Assembly (NCBI RefSeq): GCF_019059575.1 | Contig: NW_024881825.1 | Coordinates: 124,001-188,000 of the forward strand | Length of the DNA stretch: 64,000 nt | Origin: Amphibalanus amphitrite | Taxonomy: Eukaryota; Arthropoda; Thecostraca; Balanomorpha; Balanidae | Direction of reading: 5' to 3' | Shown here: positions 11,114 to 24,685 of the stretch, one piece after another | Layout: the number at the start of each line of letters is the position of its first letter | Numbering within the stretch: position 1 is the first letter of the stretch | Position numbers and translations under genes: made by a program | The notes under the pieces: model-generated | The model's input: the letters and a program-made list of their open reading frames with translations, nothing else | Databases searched by the model: none | Told to the model about the DNA's origin: nothing

Positions 11114-11117
11114 ATTA

Positions 11118-13440
11118 TATGACGGCACAAAATAGTTCCCATTGTTAGTTCAGCTCGATCCAATCTTTTTTATCTCCCTGGTCATGGCGTCAAGGACCCA
11201 CAGAGAAATGGAGAGCTCTTGTTGGCGGAGCATCACTCTTCGGAGGTAACTGTTTTAGTGGATCCGGTCAGTGTTTCAGGGGTCGTCCCACCGATCTTAT
11301 CTGCCGCTGCGTTCATTCCGCACCCGCCAAAGGCTACGAGTAACGGCGCAACAAGAGCTGATCGCCACCCTGACCTTATCCATTCAGTTATAAGTTCAGA
11401 AACGGCCACTGCTCTGAACAGCGTAAGTGGCTGGTTCCTTTGCAGTAAAAGTAGCGGCGATATTTTATCAGCATAGGGCAAACTTTTATCATCTACCCAC
11501 ATTACGGAGTGAGGTGAGTCAGCTAGATTTAGCCATTATGCCATTATGTTTTATAGGAGGCAGGACTGTCAGAGCGGATGAACGAGTTACCCGACAAGAT
11601 TCCGGGGCTACAACAGGCGGTACCCGCTGCGCCGGGCGCTGGGTCGTCTTCGCATAGCCCACCGAGCCGCAGTCGGCCACCTCTGCCGGCCGAGCGGCGC
11701 CGACGGGTGCTGCATGGGCCACCTCTCCGCGTCGAGCCGAGCCGCGAAGGACGAGGTCACCCCCCCCCCCCCCTGTGGCGTGTCACGTGACCACCCACCG
11801 CTGCACACGGGTGCCCCCGCACAGTCATTGACGGCAGTCATCACGCTCGTAGAGGTGACAGAAATGGCCGCATAATGACGAACGTAAACCACCAGCACCG
11901 CACTAGGAACACTGGTAAAACATATACAGCTATTGAAAAGAACATACAGTCATTTTACACGAAGGATAACGTGGGCCGACTGACGTCGTATCAGTATGTT
12001 TAGCTGTAGATGCGTGATATTATCACGCTTCGTAACCGGGTATGCTGTGTGTGGGAACAAAATCCAAAAGAAATGTCACGAATACAACAGTCACGTTAAA
12101 AAGCATGCATCATACCCGATGAAGAACGCCGTGACATCACCCGCGGTAGCTCGTTAGGGAGCTGGGCTCTCACGCTGACCGTTACTGCCGCCGATGTTCG
12201 ATGAGAGCAGGTACAGTAAGCCACTCGATATCTGATCATCTACCAACTACATGTCGGCGGGACACCCTAACGGTATGGCTATCGAAGACGGGACACTGAA
12301 AAAGGCGTGTATCCCGTCGGCAGAGCCACCCCCACATGCAACCAGATTGTACAGATAACCAGAGGCATACGAAGTATCTAGCGGTTACAGCCGGCCATCG
12401 GGAAAAAATATTAACTGTTGGTAGTCATTTTCTTATAATATCATTATCTTATAAATCGGCGAAATCAGCTTGATAAAAAAAAACATTACGATGAACTGCT
12501 AATTAACTAACGAATGAGCTGCATGTATAATTAATGGAAAGCGTGAACAGAACCTCGCAATATCAAGGAAAGATAGTTTTGAACTTGGCTCTAAAAGTAA
12601 TGAGCTGTTTCAAATCAAAGCATGACTACAACATATAATCCCGTACCTATCTCCCCGTGTGACCAGGTAGCTCGTCCCTCTGTAGCTACTGACTCCTACC
12701 CACTCCCACCCCACCCGCTCCCCGATCGGCGGCCGGTCGCGCCGACCGCCGGGCGCGCTCGGCCATCCGTGTCAGAGCGTCTGACATCAGCGCGCGTCTG
12801 ACACCACTCCTCCCTTCACCGGCGTCTCCGTGTCCCAACCCAGCCCTCCCTCCCGGCCCGGTCCGTCAGACGGCCGGCTCGTTATCAGGCCGTCACGTGC
12901 CCGTAACGCCGCCGTAACGCCGGCCGTGACACCGTCTGGCTGCCATTTCGCCACGGTACGCCGGCCACCGGGGCCCGGCGGCTCCAAAACCAACACCAGC
13001 TGCTAGGTGTCTGTCAGCCACCGCGCCTCTCGGACAGTTACCTGTCCCACCGCGCATATCAGACAGTTACGGCTGTCGGTGGGCACATCTAGGGCCAGTA
13101 TCGCACTCCGATGTGTCTGGCATGACAAGATATCGTCCGGCGGGGTACGACAGACTACTCGTACGACATGGTACGACACGGAACGGCACGGTACGGCAGA
13201 GGGATCCGGCGCGGCCGAAGCATTTCATGTCTCCCGATGAGATAAAAAGATGGGTAAGTGGGCATTCTCTCCACGCCGCTGCCGCTGCCAGCTCAGCACG
13301 GGCCTAACGCCGTGTAATGCCGGTCACCAGCCGGCGGGGGGCCGGCAGCGGTGTGGAAACCGGTGTCATCCACATGACAGGCGGACGGCGGCGCCATGCA
13401 TGGATGAGCGGCGCTCAGAACCAGGTGCAGCTGCAAAACA
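11118..13440. other. Gene-free stretch
   Basis: I see no supported gene. A run of C lies at about 11759-11773 and an AT-rich block spans roughly 11900-12650. GC-rich sequence follows. Confidence 0.55.
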
Positions 13441-13449
13441 CCATCACCA

Positions 13450-13735
13450 CAGGAGAAGGGCAAACGGGATGGGATGTGATGGGAGAAGACATGATGGGAC
13501 GGGGAGGAAGTAGGAACGGAACGGGATGGGCTGGAACGGGATGGGATGTGATGTGATGGGACAGGTTATGATGGGATGAAAAGGGATGGAACGGGATGGG
13601 ATAATACCAATGAGACAGGACCGTGACCGGGACGGGATAACATCAGGTCAGACGAGACGGAGAAGGTTGGAAAGGAACGGGACAGGATGAGGCGGAATGA
13701 TACCAGATGGAACAAGATAAGACGGAACGGCATAG
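13450..13735. repeat. Degenerate GGGATG/GGAAC-rich tandem repeat
   Basis: Variants of GGGATGGGATG and GGAACGGGATG alternate over nearly 300 bp. The pattern looks like a worn five- to six-base simple repeat. Overlapping open frames here are by-products. Confidence 0.7.
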
Positions 13736-15610
13736 AGCGCCACGTCATCCCACGTCACGCCACATCAGGATTGATGTAATATCGCGGCGTGACGCGCACG
13801 GGAACAAGAAAAGAGCCTACACACGTGTTTGTACAACAGCCATTAGGCCGATGGCGGTTTTTATTTCATTTCAGCTTCGGTTCCGAGGTTTCTGGCTTGC
13901 GCAATACGGACTGCACAGCGTCTCCGGCGGTGGAAGTTGAACATTCTCTTTGTCCTGCTCCATGGCGATTATTTTCCGCTCGGCGTCTGCCGTCTGCAGG
14001 ATGGTGCAACTCTCTGACGGACCGCGTCAGACGGGAGAGCGGTAACTCGCTGCCAGCGGCTACTACAGTAGGTCGGAGGAGACTCGACTGGGACAGAGTT
14101 CGCTGCCGCCTGCGGGCACAGCGTGCTGACGTCCGGGCAGGGGAGGCGGCAGCGAACCCCGCGGAGGATATGGGGGCACTGCACGGTGGAGGGCGCACGG
14201 GCGATACGGTGAGGGCACTGAGAGGCGAGGTGTGGGCGATGAGGGCACTGAGAGGCGAGGTGTGGGCGATGTGAAGGTAGATACCGAGAGGTGAGGTCGG
14301 CAGACGGGGCCGCCAGTGAGAGCGCCGCTGTTGGCGCGGCACATTCCGGGCTGGTCCACCGGGACCGGATCGGGCACGGATTACGTCCACAGCGAACATG
14401 TGACAGCCGCGCGCCTTTGTGGCGAGAAAGCCGAGTGGGCTGCAGGGGTGTGTAGCGGAAATGTCATACCGGGAGTCATCCCCGTGAGATAACCAGCAAA
14501 ACAGGCTGGTGGTTTCCTCATCATATTCATAGACATGAGCCCAAATCGTGTTCCACACAACGGTAAGCCTATATTTATGCAGCCGGTGATGCCGCGTTGC
14601 ATGTCTTCCCCGGCCAATGCCTATAACAGTCAATCACATCCGCGGTTACGGCCTCGGGTGCCGTGTGAGGGGACTCGCCGCTCCTTTCCCAGGGTCGTTA
14701 GCGATCGTTCACTGGCGGACCACGGCGACCTCTTGTTAGCGGCAGTTCGGCGGCCATTTACACACAGGCGTACATTTACACGCCCCCGGAGTATTGACAC
14801 GGGCCGAGTATTTGTCCCGACGGCGGCGGCGGCTCGGATCGTTTCCCAACCGGCGCCGCGCGATGCGCCGACGCGTGTCATTAGTGTGCGGGGCGGGTTA
14901 CGACAGCATACAGACGGCGGCGGCCGTCCCGAGTCACCCGGCTCCGGCAGCGCGGCCTCGCAGCGGGGACCGCCGAGCGGGGCACACAGCCGCTCTCAGC
15001 GGGTCTCGTCCGCAGCACAGCGCTGTGACATCTCCGACCGACCACCACAGGGCGCCGGACTGCCACCGGCGCGGGCCCGGCCGCAGGTGCCCGGTAGGTG
15101 ACGAGGTCAGCAGATGGGACCGCTCCACTGCCGTCCGCCGGATCACGCGACCTCGGCCTCTATAAACGAGATTAAGTTACGGCGGTGCAGCCAGCCGGTA
15201 AGGTATTACGGGCCGACGGATCGGGACCGGGCGACCTCCCGTCGAACGCCTCTCCTGTCACCGGGCGCACGGCCCTCGGAGAAATATCGCACAGTCGTGA
15301 CCCGTGAAACAGCCGCCCGCGGCCGGTCCTGGCCGCCGCGCCGCTCCTCGGACCACTACTGGGACAGGGACGCCCGCATGCCCTCGGCCGGGCGCCGGCG
15401 GACGAGCATGGGACGGGGACGTCTCCCAGCCCAGCGGCGGGCGTCCGTGCCTGCTCCGCCGCCGCCGGGTCAGCCCGGGTCGGGTGGCTCCGCACGACAG
15501 CCGCCGCGGCGCCGCGCCGTGCTCGGTCAAGGCCGCGCGCCGTCCGACCCCGACCCGGCGGCAGCGGCGGCGGCGGCAGATGAGCGCTGCACGCGCCGCC
15601 GCAGCCGCCG
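13736..15610. other. GC-rich gene-free stretch
   Basis: I see no recognisable gene. A 30-bp unit around GAGGGCACTGAGAGGCGAGG is present twice at about 14212-14273. Confidence 0.5.
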
Positions 15611-15621
15611 CCGCCGGAGAG

Positions 15622-15752
15622 CTGGGAGCCCGAGCGGCTGAGGTGTTCGCCGTACTGGGAGCCGGCCGGGTAAGGTGTCCGCCGCGCTGGGAGCCCGAGC
15701 GGCTGAGGTGTTCGCCGCGCTGGAAGCCGGCCGGGCTGAGGTGTCCGCCGCT
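15622..15752. repeat. Minisatellite with alternating 33-bp units
   Basis: Four units of about 33 bp alternate between two types: one with GGGAGCCCGAGCGGCTGAGG, one with GGAGCCGGCCGGG. This gives a higher-order period of about 65 bp. Confidence 0.75.
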
Positions 15753-15944
15753 CAGGCCCGCCGCCATCCGTCACTCGCCGCAGACGTGCCGTGGGAAGAT
15801 GGGATTTTTTGTCAGATGATACGTGAGGAATGTAGCCGACCGCAGACCGCCTGAAGTTCGGTTGGATACTCGGGCCTGTACCACCATCCCCTTTCAGAAC
15901 GGCCGGTGTGAGGACGACTGTCCCGTGGCGCCAACCGGTCGTGC

Positions 15945-16075
15945 CGTCTGCTGTGACGTCTGACGTACCGTCTACCGTGACGTCTGCCGTGCCGTCTGCC
16001 GTGACGTCTGCCGTACCGTCTGCCGTAACGTTTGCCGTGACGTCACGACCGTCCGTGACCGGGTGTGACGTCAGG
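15945..16075. repeat. GACGTCTGCCGT-type short repeats with two CRE-like sites
   Basis: Short units of GACGTCTGCCGT and ACCGTCTGCCGT recur. They end in two exact TGACGTCA palindromes at 16038-16045 and 16066-16073. TGACGTCA is the consensus CREB/ATF binding site. Whether it acts here is unknown. Confidence 0.6.
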
Positions 16076-17440
16076 CGGCGGGAGTCACGGAGCGCCGCTC
16101 GGGCGGAGAGGTTCCCACGGCTCCTCTCACGGAGGAGGCTGCGCCACCCTCGTCCCGTCCGCCCCCACGGCGGCCCGCAGGCAGGGAAAGCAGACAGCGG
16201 ATACGTGGAAATGTAGTGGGCCGTCGTGTGGTGGCCGGGGTCACTATCGGTGCACATGTTAATTGTTAACTAGTCAGGGGCGAGCCCCGCCGAATAGCCG
16301 ACTCACTACGCAGGGACTGGGTGGAAAAGGGCCCGCGGTCAGTCGCAAAACCGCGGAGATGACCTGACTCTAAAACTGTATATGAGTCACGTTTCCAATG
16401 GACTCATCTTTCCGCGAAAGAATGCATGCATCTCGAGCCAAATTATATACCAACTATACATGCTAAGAAGTCAAACAGAGATGAAAAACCGTAATATTTC
16501 AGATTTGAATTAGATAGCTCAAACCAGCCAGCCCAACACAGTGTGAAGCATGGTCATATCCAATGTCCATGCTTGTTATGACAAGTTCCACAGAGATAAA
16601 GTGCATAAGTCAGTCGTGACACGGGCGAAGTGACGAGAGCAGAATATGCCAAGGCCAGTGCTGAGCAGAGCCTACCCCGCCAATGCCGCCCGGCGAGGCG
16701 TGCTGGGAGCGGGGCCCGTGAGTCACCGCGGCCGCTCCTCCGCCGCCAATCCGTTCGGTAAGCTCTCTCAGCTCTGCCCATCCTCCTTCAAACGCTCAGC
16801 GGTGTTGACTGAGAATGACTGGCTCATAGAGGGACCGTCTGCAAATCGATGGAGCGCCGATGGAGGGTGAGAGTGGCTAGGTCCACATATTTAATCGTCA
16901 AACGACGGAGGGTCAACAGTACTCGACGGGCCTTCTCAAAAACACTCGACGACTGCAAAATCAAAAGGAGCCCATCTTTTAACGACCGTAGATTTGATTT
17001 AAATGCCCTGTAAATGAGCGGACGGGGCGAGCGAGCGGAATGAGCACAAAGTTATGAGACATGCTGCATAACGTGCTCTCCGATTAACAGCAGAATCCTG
17101 GCAACGTCAGAATAGCATTGACACAATACAATGCAAAATATTGTCCGCTCGCTGACAGTTTTCGGCAGATTGACGGCAGCTGCCTTATATTCTTCATTCG
17201 GCGCTGGTCTGTTACGCTCAATTACACGTCTCATCACAGCCCCGCGTCCGTCCCAGACCAGAGCGGCTGACTCTTCTCAATCGGTGGACATCTCCGCTCC
17301 CCACGCCGGGTGTCAGCTCAGCTCCCCTGGCGATGGTATCGCCGGCCCAGATCGATAGAATCGGCGGCACGCGCCACGGCGACGCCGAGCCACCCGGACG
17401 GAGAGCGGCGCTCCGTCAGTGGGGAGGCACCGCAGGGACC
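16076..17440. other. Gene-free stretch
   Basis: Mixed GC-rich and AT-rich DNA with no recognisable gene, RNA gene or repeat that I can support. Confidence 0.5.
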
Positions 17441-17590
17441 GGCAGCGCCCGCCCGCCTGTCCCAGTCCCCGGCAGCGCCCGCCCGCCTGTCCCGGTCCCC
17501 GGCAGCGCCCGCCCGCCTGTCCCGGTCCCCGGCAGCGCCCGCCCGCCTGTCCCAGTCCCCGGCAGCGCCCGCCCGCCTGTCCCGGTCCCC
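17441..17590. repeat. Minisatellite, 30-bp unit, five copies
   Basis: Five nearly exact copies of a 30-bp unit that starts GGCAGCGCCCGCCCGCCTGT. The period is divisible by three, so a frame reading GSARPPVPVP stays open. I see no start context, splice signal or domain to support it as a protein. Confidence 0.9.
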
Positions 17591-20500
17591 GCCGAAACAC
17601 ACGGCCCGGCCATCCAGAGGCGCTACTGGCCTGTTTGCTTTGGTCAAGGTAAGCGCAGCCGCTTCTCATTGTGAAATATATGTCTTCGTCGTCCCCGAAA
17701 ACAAGGCGCAATAGTAAACAAGGAAATGGTAAATCAAAACCGAGCAAACGCACCGGTAATAATCAGGACAAGGATATCAAACCACTAAATTCGATCAACA
17801 ACAGCCCTCTTATCTCGGTTATCAATGAGTGCATTGAGATCAATTGGCTTCACCGTTTCCTTGCTAGTTACACAAACACCGCGGGTATATAGGGCAGCGG
17901 CGGAGATGCCCTTCAAATATCTGTGTTATCTCACATCAGCCCTGCAGTGAAAGACCCAGAAACTACGCCGGAATTATCTGGCGTTCCACTTGTCTCAGTC
18001 ATCCCGGTACCTGGCCGGCGGCGGCGCGGTCCTCCCCGTCCATCGCTGGCCGCCGGCGGCGCGGTCAGAGCTCTGAGCTGTCCTCCCCGTCCATCGCTGG
18101 CCGGCGGCGGCGTGGTCCTCCCCGTCCATCGCTGGCCGCCGGCGGCGCGCAGAAGTCCCGGCGCGACACGTGGCGCAACCGGCGCCGGCCCTTCTAATCA
18201 ATTACACGGCGCGCGCCGCGGCCGCCGCTAATTGCGCCACGGGGTCGCCACGCGTGACCCGCTGACCGTCCTCCCGTCCTCGCCGCCGAGCAGAGAGGGG
18301 AGGACGGCGCGCGGTGAAGGACGCGGCGGGGAAGAGTGGACGTTTAGCAGGTGCTCGTATCGGTCCCACCAGGCAAAACGCTTCTGACAGCGGGATAGGT
18401 ACAAAATCCACACATCCGGCGGCGCTGTAAAACAAGCTGACCACCGAGAGCCTGGTGAGCGGCGCTAACCACGTCCATCCGTCCCACGGCCGGGCTGTCG
18501 GCGGCGTGTCCATCCGTCCCACGGCCGGGTGATGGAGCCGCGCGGCCCTCCTCCGGCCGACTGCCATCGCTCACCGCCCGAGCGGAACAAAACGGCCAGG
18601 CCCATCAGCGCCGCCGTCAGCGGCCGGGACCGTGGGTCGCCAACTTGTGTACAGCTGGGAGGCGTCAGAGCCATTTCACCAGCGAGTGGCGAGACAACAA
18701 CAGCAACAGAAGCGACGTCGCTATTTTAGAGTCAATCAAAGCCGATTGCAGGGTAAATGAAGGGATAGAACCAACGTTAACTGACTAAATTTCAGCAATC
18801 TTCCAGGAGCAGCCGCATCGTGCACCTCAAGTCAGGACTCAATTTCCAGACACCCCGAATCCGGTCGGCACAGCACCCCATCCCGCGGGCCCGTGGGTCG
18901 GGGACGCGGGCAGTGGAGCGCAGACCGAGTCCCCATTCCGTTCGTGTCTGGGGCGACTGGCGGCATCCCGGCGCGGTAGGAACGGAGGGGATTCGGCGGT
19001 GGTAACGGTACCCACGCCGGCCGGAATGGCGACCCTGACATACCGCCGCGCCGGTACGGTACAGCCCCTGGGACGTCACCCACGGTACAACCCCTGGGAC
19101 GTCACCACCTCCTCCTCGGTACCCAGACCGGCCGGAGTGGCGCTCCTGGCGTACCGCCGCGCCGGTACGGTACAACTCGGCGGTCCGGTACCACTGGCAC
19201 CGTCCGCTCTCGGTACCGCGCGGCTCTACGACAAGGGTAGGAACTGGGGCAACATCCCGGGGGCCGGGACACTATACCACGATATGTCCGGGAGAGCTCT
19301 GTCCGTCGCCGAGCGCGTGGTTCAGCCGGATAATCCGCTACAATTGGTTGAATAGGTTATGAAAAGATCGTTTAGAATCCACTTTACACGGCTTTAGGTA
19401 GCCCTCCCCCCCTTCCTTACCTTCACACCCCCGCTATTTTCCCAGATTTCGGATGGACAGCCGTCTCCACACCGCCCGCCGTCAGCACACGCACACCCCA
19501 CAATCACCCGTCCAGCAGCCCGCCGTGCCGTGACGCGGCGTCACGTCACGCCTCTGTGACGCCAGCCCAGCTCCGCCGGCTCCCCGGGCCGGCCTGCCGC
19601 GGCGGTACCATCCAGCAGCCGACCGGTGCACAATGGCCGTTTAACGTTGACTGGCTCTGAATGGGCTTTACACAACCGCCACTGGGGTTTGAGCAAGCGA
19701 CTCGGGGTTGGCTGAGACGGTGAAATGCTTCTTTTAATTCGCTCTGCAGGCCGGCGCCGCGCCGCCATTCAGCCTTTCACACAGTGGTGAGCTATGAAGC
19801 CAAACGAATAAATAAATCAATGGCGCCGTCATTGTTGAACGCGTGCATGCCGCCCTCCCTATTATGCTGGGATACATGATAAAATGTACACCTCAGCGAC
19901 CTCTCGTTCTGAATAAATGTGAATGTCACCTACGGGTACCGTTCCTCATGGGATTTTTCTTGCTACCTTGGCCTATTTTGTAACGACGGACGGGACAACG
20001 TGGCCATCATTCGGCACAGGTTCCCATTTACACCGAAAGGCCATAGCAAATATTTGAGGGGTCTCTGTTAATGGATTTAGTTCAGTCAAATAGCGCCTCA
20101 CAAACTGAACGTGCTAGTTTAGCGGAGCTATTTTAAGAAATACGTAAAGCTCCACCGGCCATGCGTTGCGGAAAACCACTATAATTATGACGTTTATCAC
20201 CGAATTAGCGTCTGCCTATCATCACCCAGATCTCTGTTAGTCTCCCATAACAGCCTGATGGACATAACAGAGCACGATAGTGCCGGAGCTAACGGGCAGC
20301 CGAATCAGGATTCAGCGTGAGTTCTTCGGATGGAACGATTATAAGACCAATTATGAAGACATTACAAGCCGTGACCTAGAGCGTAAGTTAGCGCAAAGTG
20401 CCAATAATGGATATTTGAAAATATTACATGAATTGAAATTGCATGTATCAAGATTGGAAATGGCACGATGATAATGCGACTGTGATTTCTGGCCGACTGC

Positions 20501-23015
20501 GGCGGCGGCTGATGGCGCCGGCAGACGGCGTCCGCTGACCGGCCGCCGCGGACAAATGGCTCTGCGCGCCGCGATCGCCGGTAATAGCGACTATTACCGG
20601 CCCCAAACGGTGCCAGTGGGCCGTAATAGCCGTACGGCCGAATGTTGAAACCATATGCCTCTGCAGATCGGAGCAATGCAGCGTGACCGGGACGATGAAG
20701 TGTCCGACCCAGCAGGACGAGTTCTAGGAAAAACAAACAAAATCGAATGCGCTCGTGGCACACCTACACCAGTTGCTCAGCTGGCAGAAAATCGCATACA
20801 CAAGCTGTTTGGTTTGGGAACGTGGGTGGCATAGGACAACTAACATTCAAGGTCCTTGTGTGAATCAAATTTCCGGCGCGTGTCACATCCTGCGAGCTTT
20901 GTTTGTCTTTGCTTACCGCTGGTTATTTGACGTCTGCGCCACACCAGCTGTGTTGTTATCTGCCAATCTGCTGAGGTCATTATTCTGCAGTCGCAACAGC
21001 GCAATTCAGCAGAGGTGTAATGTCAATGATAGCTGCTTCCCCTCACTTCTACCTTCCTTAGTCGACTCAGATTGTCCCATCGTTTTGACATGAGAAGGCC
21101 AGCAGAGCAACGCGACTGCACTGAGCCGCGCTCGGGACCACATTTCAGCACCAGGACCGTATATTATCGCCGCGGTACGGTGCCGGCCGCCGCGCCGCCC
21201 CGGGCGCAGGGGGTTCCGGGACGGGGGTGCAGGACGGACCACGACCAGGGTCACGCCGGGCCCGAGCTCGCTCCCATGGAGTCCGCGGTGCGGCGACCTT
21301 CGGTCCCGGCTCGACAAACCAGGAACCAGCCAGCGCAGCCGTCGAGGGCTGAGAGCCGGACAATGGACGGCCGGCGACGCGGCGACAGCGGCGCCCCAGC
21401 CAACAGAGATAGAGCTCCAACATAGAGCGGCGCCCCAGCTAATAGAGACGGAGCTCCAGCCCCGGCACACAGCGGCGCCCCAGCTAACAGAGACGGAGCT
21501 TTGGGTAACAGAGATACACCAAAGTAACAGAGACAGCCCCGGCACTGCGTCAGCAGCTGCCAGCTCGGCCGCACTCGCACCAGCCTCGGCTCAGGAAGCA
21601 GGTGGGCAAACGTAGATGAAATATAAAAATGAATCAACACGGGTAGTTACTGGTAGGTCTTGGTGCGCACTGTGCAGACAACCATCATCATATAATAGGG
21701 AAACAAGTTCAGTTATGCATGCTAGGCTTCACAGACCGATCATACACTCAGAGTTCAGACCCCTGCGGGTGGGCCACGCTCGCCGCCCGTGCAGTCGGAC
21801 AGCGTTGCGCCGGGACTGACTGCCGACCCGCCGGCGACCACAATGCACCATTGTGCCGGTCGGCGCGTCACCATTGTGTGGGTCACGGGGGGAGAGGGTG
21901 AGAGGGGTCACGAGCGAGTCACGGGCGCCACTCACAGGCTGTCACAGCTGGAGCTGACGCCACACCCCGCTGCCGGAGCCGCCCCAAACCGTACAGACGG
22001 TGTAGGTACTGAAACTGCATGGCGGTGGTCCTATTTCCGCCGCCCGGGTGGTTGCGTTCCATGAGCTCAGCACCCCCTCCCGAACTGGGCCATTACTGAC
22101 CGTCCCAGCTAACGTCGCCGCTCACCGGAGACGACGCAGCAGCACTGCGGGCGAAAGGCACCGACAGAAAACACGGTAACGAGTCGGTGATGGATCGCAG
22201 CCGCGGCAGAAGCCCAATTCTCCGCTCGGTCGGGCCGCGGCAGAAAGTCGCCGCCACCCGACACACGCCCGCTTTGATGGACGCGCACGCCCGGTGCGTC
22301 GGGTCGGACGGCGCTTCCTCCTGGAAAGTGACGCGGACAATGCGCCACTATTGCCTCACCGCGCCACGCTGGCCGCGGCCGTCAGCGGCAGCCCGTACAC
22401 AGCGCGCCGCGGCCCGGCTAATGAAGAGGAGGCTGTCCGGTGCCGGTGCCGTTTCTCACGCCCCCGGCCGGGCGGGCCGCCGCCGGGGCGGGGCGGGGGT
22501 CAGCGCCGGCCGCCTGGCCACGGCTCATCCCAGCGCGGGCGCGCCGGGGCGCGGCCCCCGACGGCCGTGCACCGGTCGCAGCAGCCGGCCGGCACGCGCT
22601 GACCCAGTGGGCCGACCCCCGGCGACCCGACCTGACCCGGCGTCGGCCCGGCGCGCCGGCCGGCCCCAGCGGCGTTCCCACGCGGTGGCTGAGGGGAGCG
22701 GTCGGTCGGTCGGCCGGCCGATCCGACAGCCCGGCACGGCCACAGGCGAGGTACGAGTGGAAGATCTGACACGATATGACACGACAGAGGAGAGACGAGA
22801 CCGGAGACCGCCAGCAGGGACACCGCCAGAAGGACATCGTCAGAAAGGAAAGACAAACACGACAGATAACACCCGACAGCATCGGAAGATTACACAGATT
22901 AAGAGAAGAAACGAGAAGCACGAAACGGAAAATCACCGTGAGACGATAACGAATGTGATAAACGGGAACCGAATGCAGACTGAACGGCGAGACGGTCAAA
23001 CAGGACACAGGAGTC
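17591..23015. other. Gene-free stretch with several small tandem duplications
   Basis: I see no supported gene. Small duplications include units with CCTCCCCGTCCATCGCTGG (about 18027-18150), a 37-bp duplication with CCATCCGTCCCACGGCCGGG (18472-18530), a longer duplication around GTACCGCCGCGCCGGTACGG (about 19005-19175), and three units with GCGGCGCCCCAGC (about 21390-21500). The AT-richer part at 19790-20480 holds no recognisable coding sequence. Confidence 0.5.
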
Positions 23016-23083
23016 CTGTGGCGCAGCCAGGGGGGGGTCAGAGGGTCAGCTGACCCCCCCGAAATTTCTGTCAGGGGCCCGCT

Positions 23084-23084
<1 letters not shown>

Positions 23085-23164
<80 letters not shown>

Positions 23165-23172
23165 GAGAGAGG
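23085..23172. repeat. (GA)n microsatellite
   Basis: A nearly pure run of GA dinucleotides of about 75 bp, followed by GGAGA variants. Confidence 0.97.
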
Positions 23173-23189
23173 TCTTAATCTAACCGGAC

Positions 23190-23612
23190 GAGAGAACTGG
23201 CCCGGGCCCTTGGGAGAACGGGCCCGGGCCCCCTGGGTGGATGGGGCCCGGGCCCCCTGTGGATGGGTCCGGGTCCCCGGGAGAACAGGCCCGGGCCTCC
23301 CGGAGAACGGGCCCGGGCCTCCCGGAGAACGGGCCCGGGCCCCCGGGAGAACGGGCCCGGGCCCCCGAGAGAACGGGCCCGGGCCCCCGGGAGAACGGGC
23401 CCGGGCCCCCGAGAGAACGGGCCCCGGGCCCCGGGTGGACGGGGCCCAGACCCCCGGGAGAACGGGGCCCGGGCCCCCGGATTGATGGGACCCGGGCCCC
23501 CTGGTGGACGGGGCCCGGAGCCCCAGGTGGACGTGGCCCGGGCCCCGTGTGGATAGGGCCCGCGCCCCCGTGTGGATAGGGCCCGGGCCCCCGGTTGAAT
23601 GGGGCCTGCTAG
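23190..23612. repeat. GGGCCCGGGCCC minisatellite, about 22-bp unit
   Basis: About 19 units of roughly 22 bp, each carrying the palindrome GGGCCCGGGCCC followed by CCGGGAGAAC or GGTGGAYGG. The array starts just inside the left edge of possible element E, whose subterminal parts also carry GGGGCCCGC. It may have grown from that motif. Open frames on both strands (Gly/Pro/Arg-rich) are by-products. Confidence 0.92.
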
Positions 23613-24685
23613 GGTGACCCGCTTGCTCCGCAACGCGAATAAGGGGTATTTTCGATCGGTGGGCGTTTGGTTGGTCTTGTGTCCGTGGGTTATGTATCCA
23701 TTTCGGTCGATTGCTTTTTGACGGCTAAGCATTTTGGTATGGGAAAAAATATCCATCGCATCGAGATGCTGGTGTCTGATAGGTATGCGTTCTACTATAG
23801 AACATGTCATGTGTAGTTTTTAACCAACGTTGACGTAGGTTATTGAAAAATGAAAGCCATCGATGAGTTACTATGTAGAGGTTTGAAACATTTATATTTT
23901 TAAGAATAGGTACTGCTGCTCGTCATGCAAAAGCGATGGTTGGATTTTGGACAAAATTGAATGCTCTTTCCCACTATGCCATTTTCAACTGTCAAATGTA
24001 CCAGGTTATGCAGTAAAACCCGTGTAATTAAGTAAGTCATTAACAAATACCATTTTCTCCAACGATTTGTTCCACCTTGTTTTTGATCAATTAGCTTTTC
24101 ACAATTTTTCCATGCGAGGCTGTACATTTCTTTTGCCAACAGGCGCTGTTAGAACCCGCTCCGTCAGTCACCCGAAAATAGCATTAAGTCCCAAATCTGT
24201 CCGAAACGTCAATTTTCCAGCATAAGTGCCCTCACGGGTGCACGTGGCGCGTGCCATCCCTGCACCGCACACCATTCGATAGCCCGTTCGATTCTCTACA
24301 CGACACTGTGTTCCCCGTGCCGATCGGGCCCACGTTTACCGAGCCATACTGCACGGGACCGGACCAGTGTCTGGCAAATTCAGCCATTTTCGCACGATTT
24401 TGCAAGCCGATTTATGCATGTACTGTAAAGTCTATGACGCGAATTTCCACTTTTTAAGCACGCGCCATGTGCTCGCTATCGATCCGATCGAGCTGAGACC
24501 CTCAAAGGCACGTTGCCCATCCTTGATCTATAAATCGCGCAAATTTCAGCGCACTAGGCGCAACGGTCTGGCCTGTACCCCGCGCTAAGTAACACCATGC
24601 CGGGACCTCGATAGCAGACAGAATCTACGTCACTACATCACCACACCACAACAAACCCGGCCCAAGGCAATACATGTCCCATATG

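Larger units (their letters stand above)
3455..11117 (+). mobile_element. Ty3/gypsy LTR retrotransposon, nearly whole, young
   Basis: Two long terminal repeats (3459-3807 and 10764-11113) enclose a leader, a gag region and a pol region, in the order protease, reverse transcriptase, RNase H, integrase that defines Ty3/gypsy. The LTRs begin TG and end CA. The insertion is flanked by a 4-bp direct repeat, ATTA (3455-3458 and 11114-11117). By eye the LTRs differ by a single small change, so the insertion is recent. The element looks close to whole, with perhaps one or two breaks. No envelope-like frame is visible. I have not resolved the clade. Confidence 0.95.

Noticed and set aside
15172-16257. 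Minus-strand frame of about 360 codons with TADVTADGT-like repeats
   Set aside because: The repeats translate the GACGTCTGCCGT array. The rest is low-complexity Arg, Ala and Pro.
17313-17753. Proline/arginine repeat frames on both strands
   Set aside because: They are translations of a 30-bp minisatellite, which is divisible by three.
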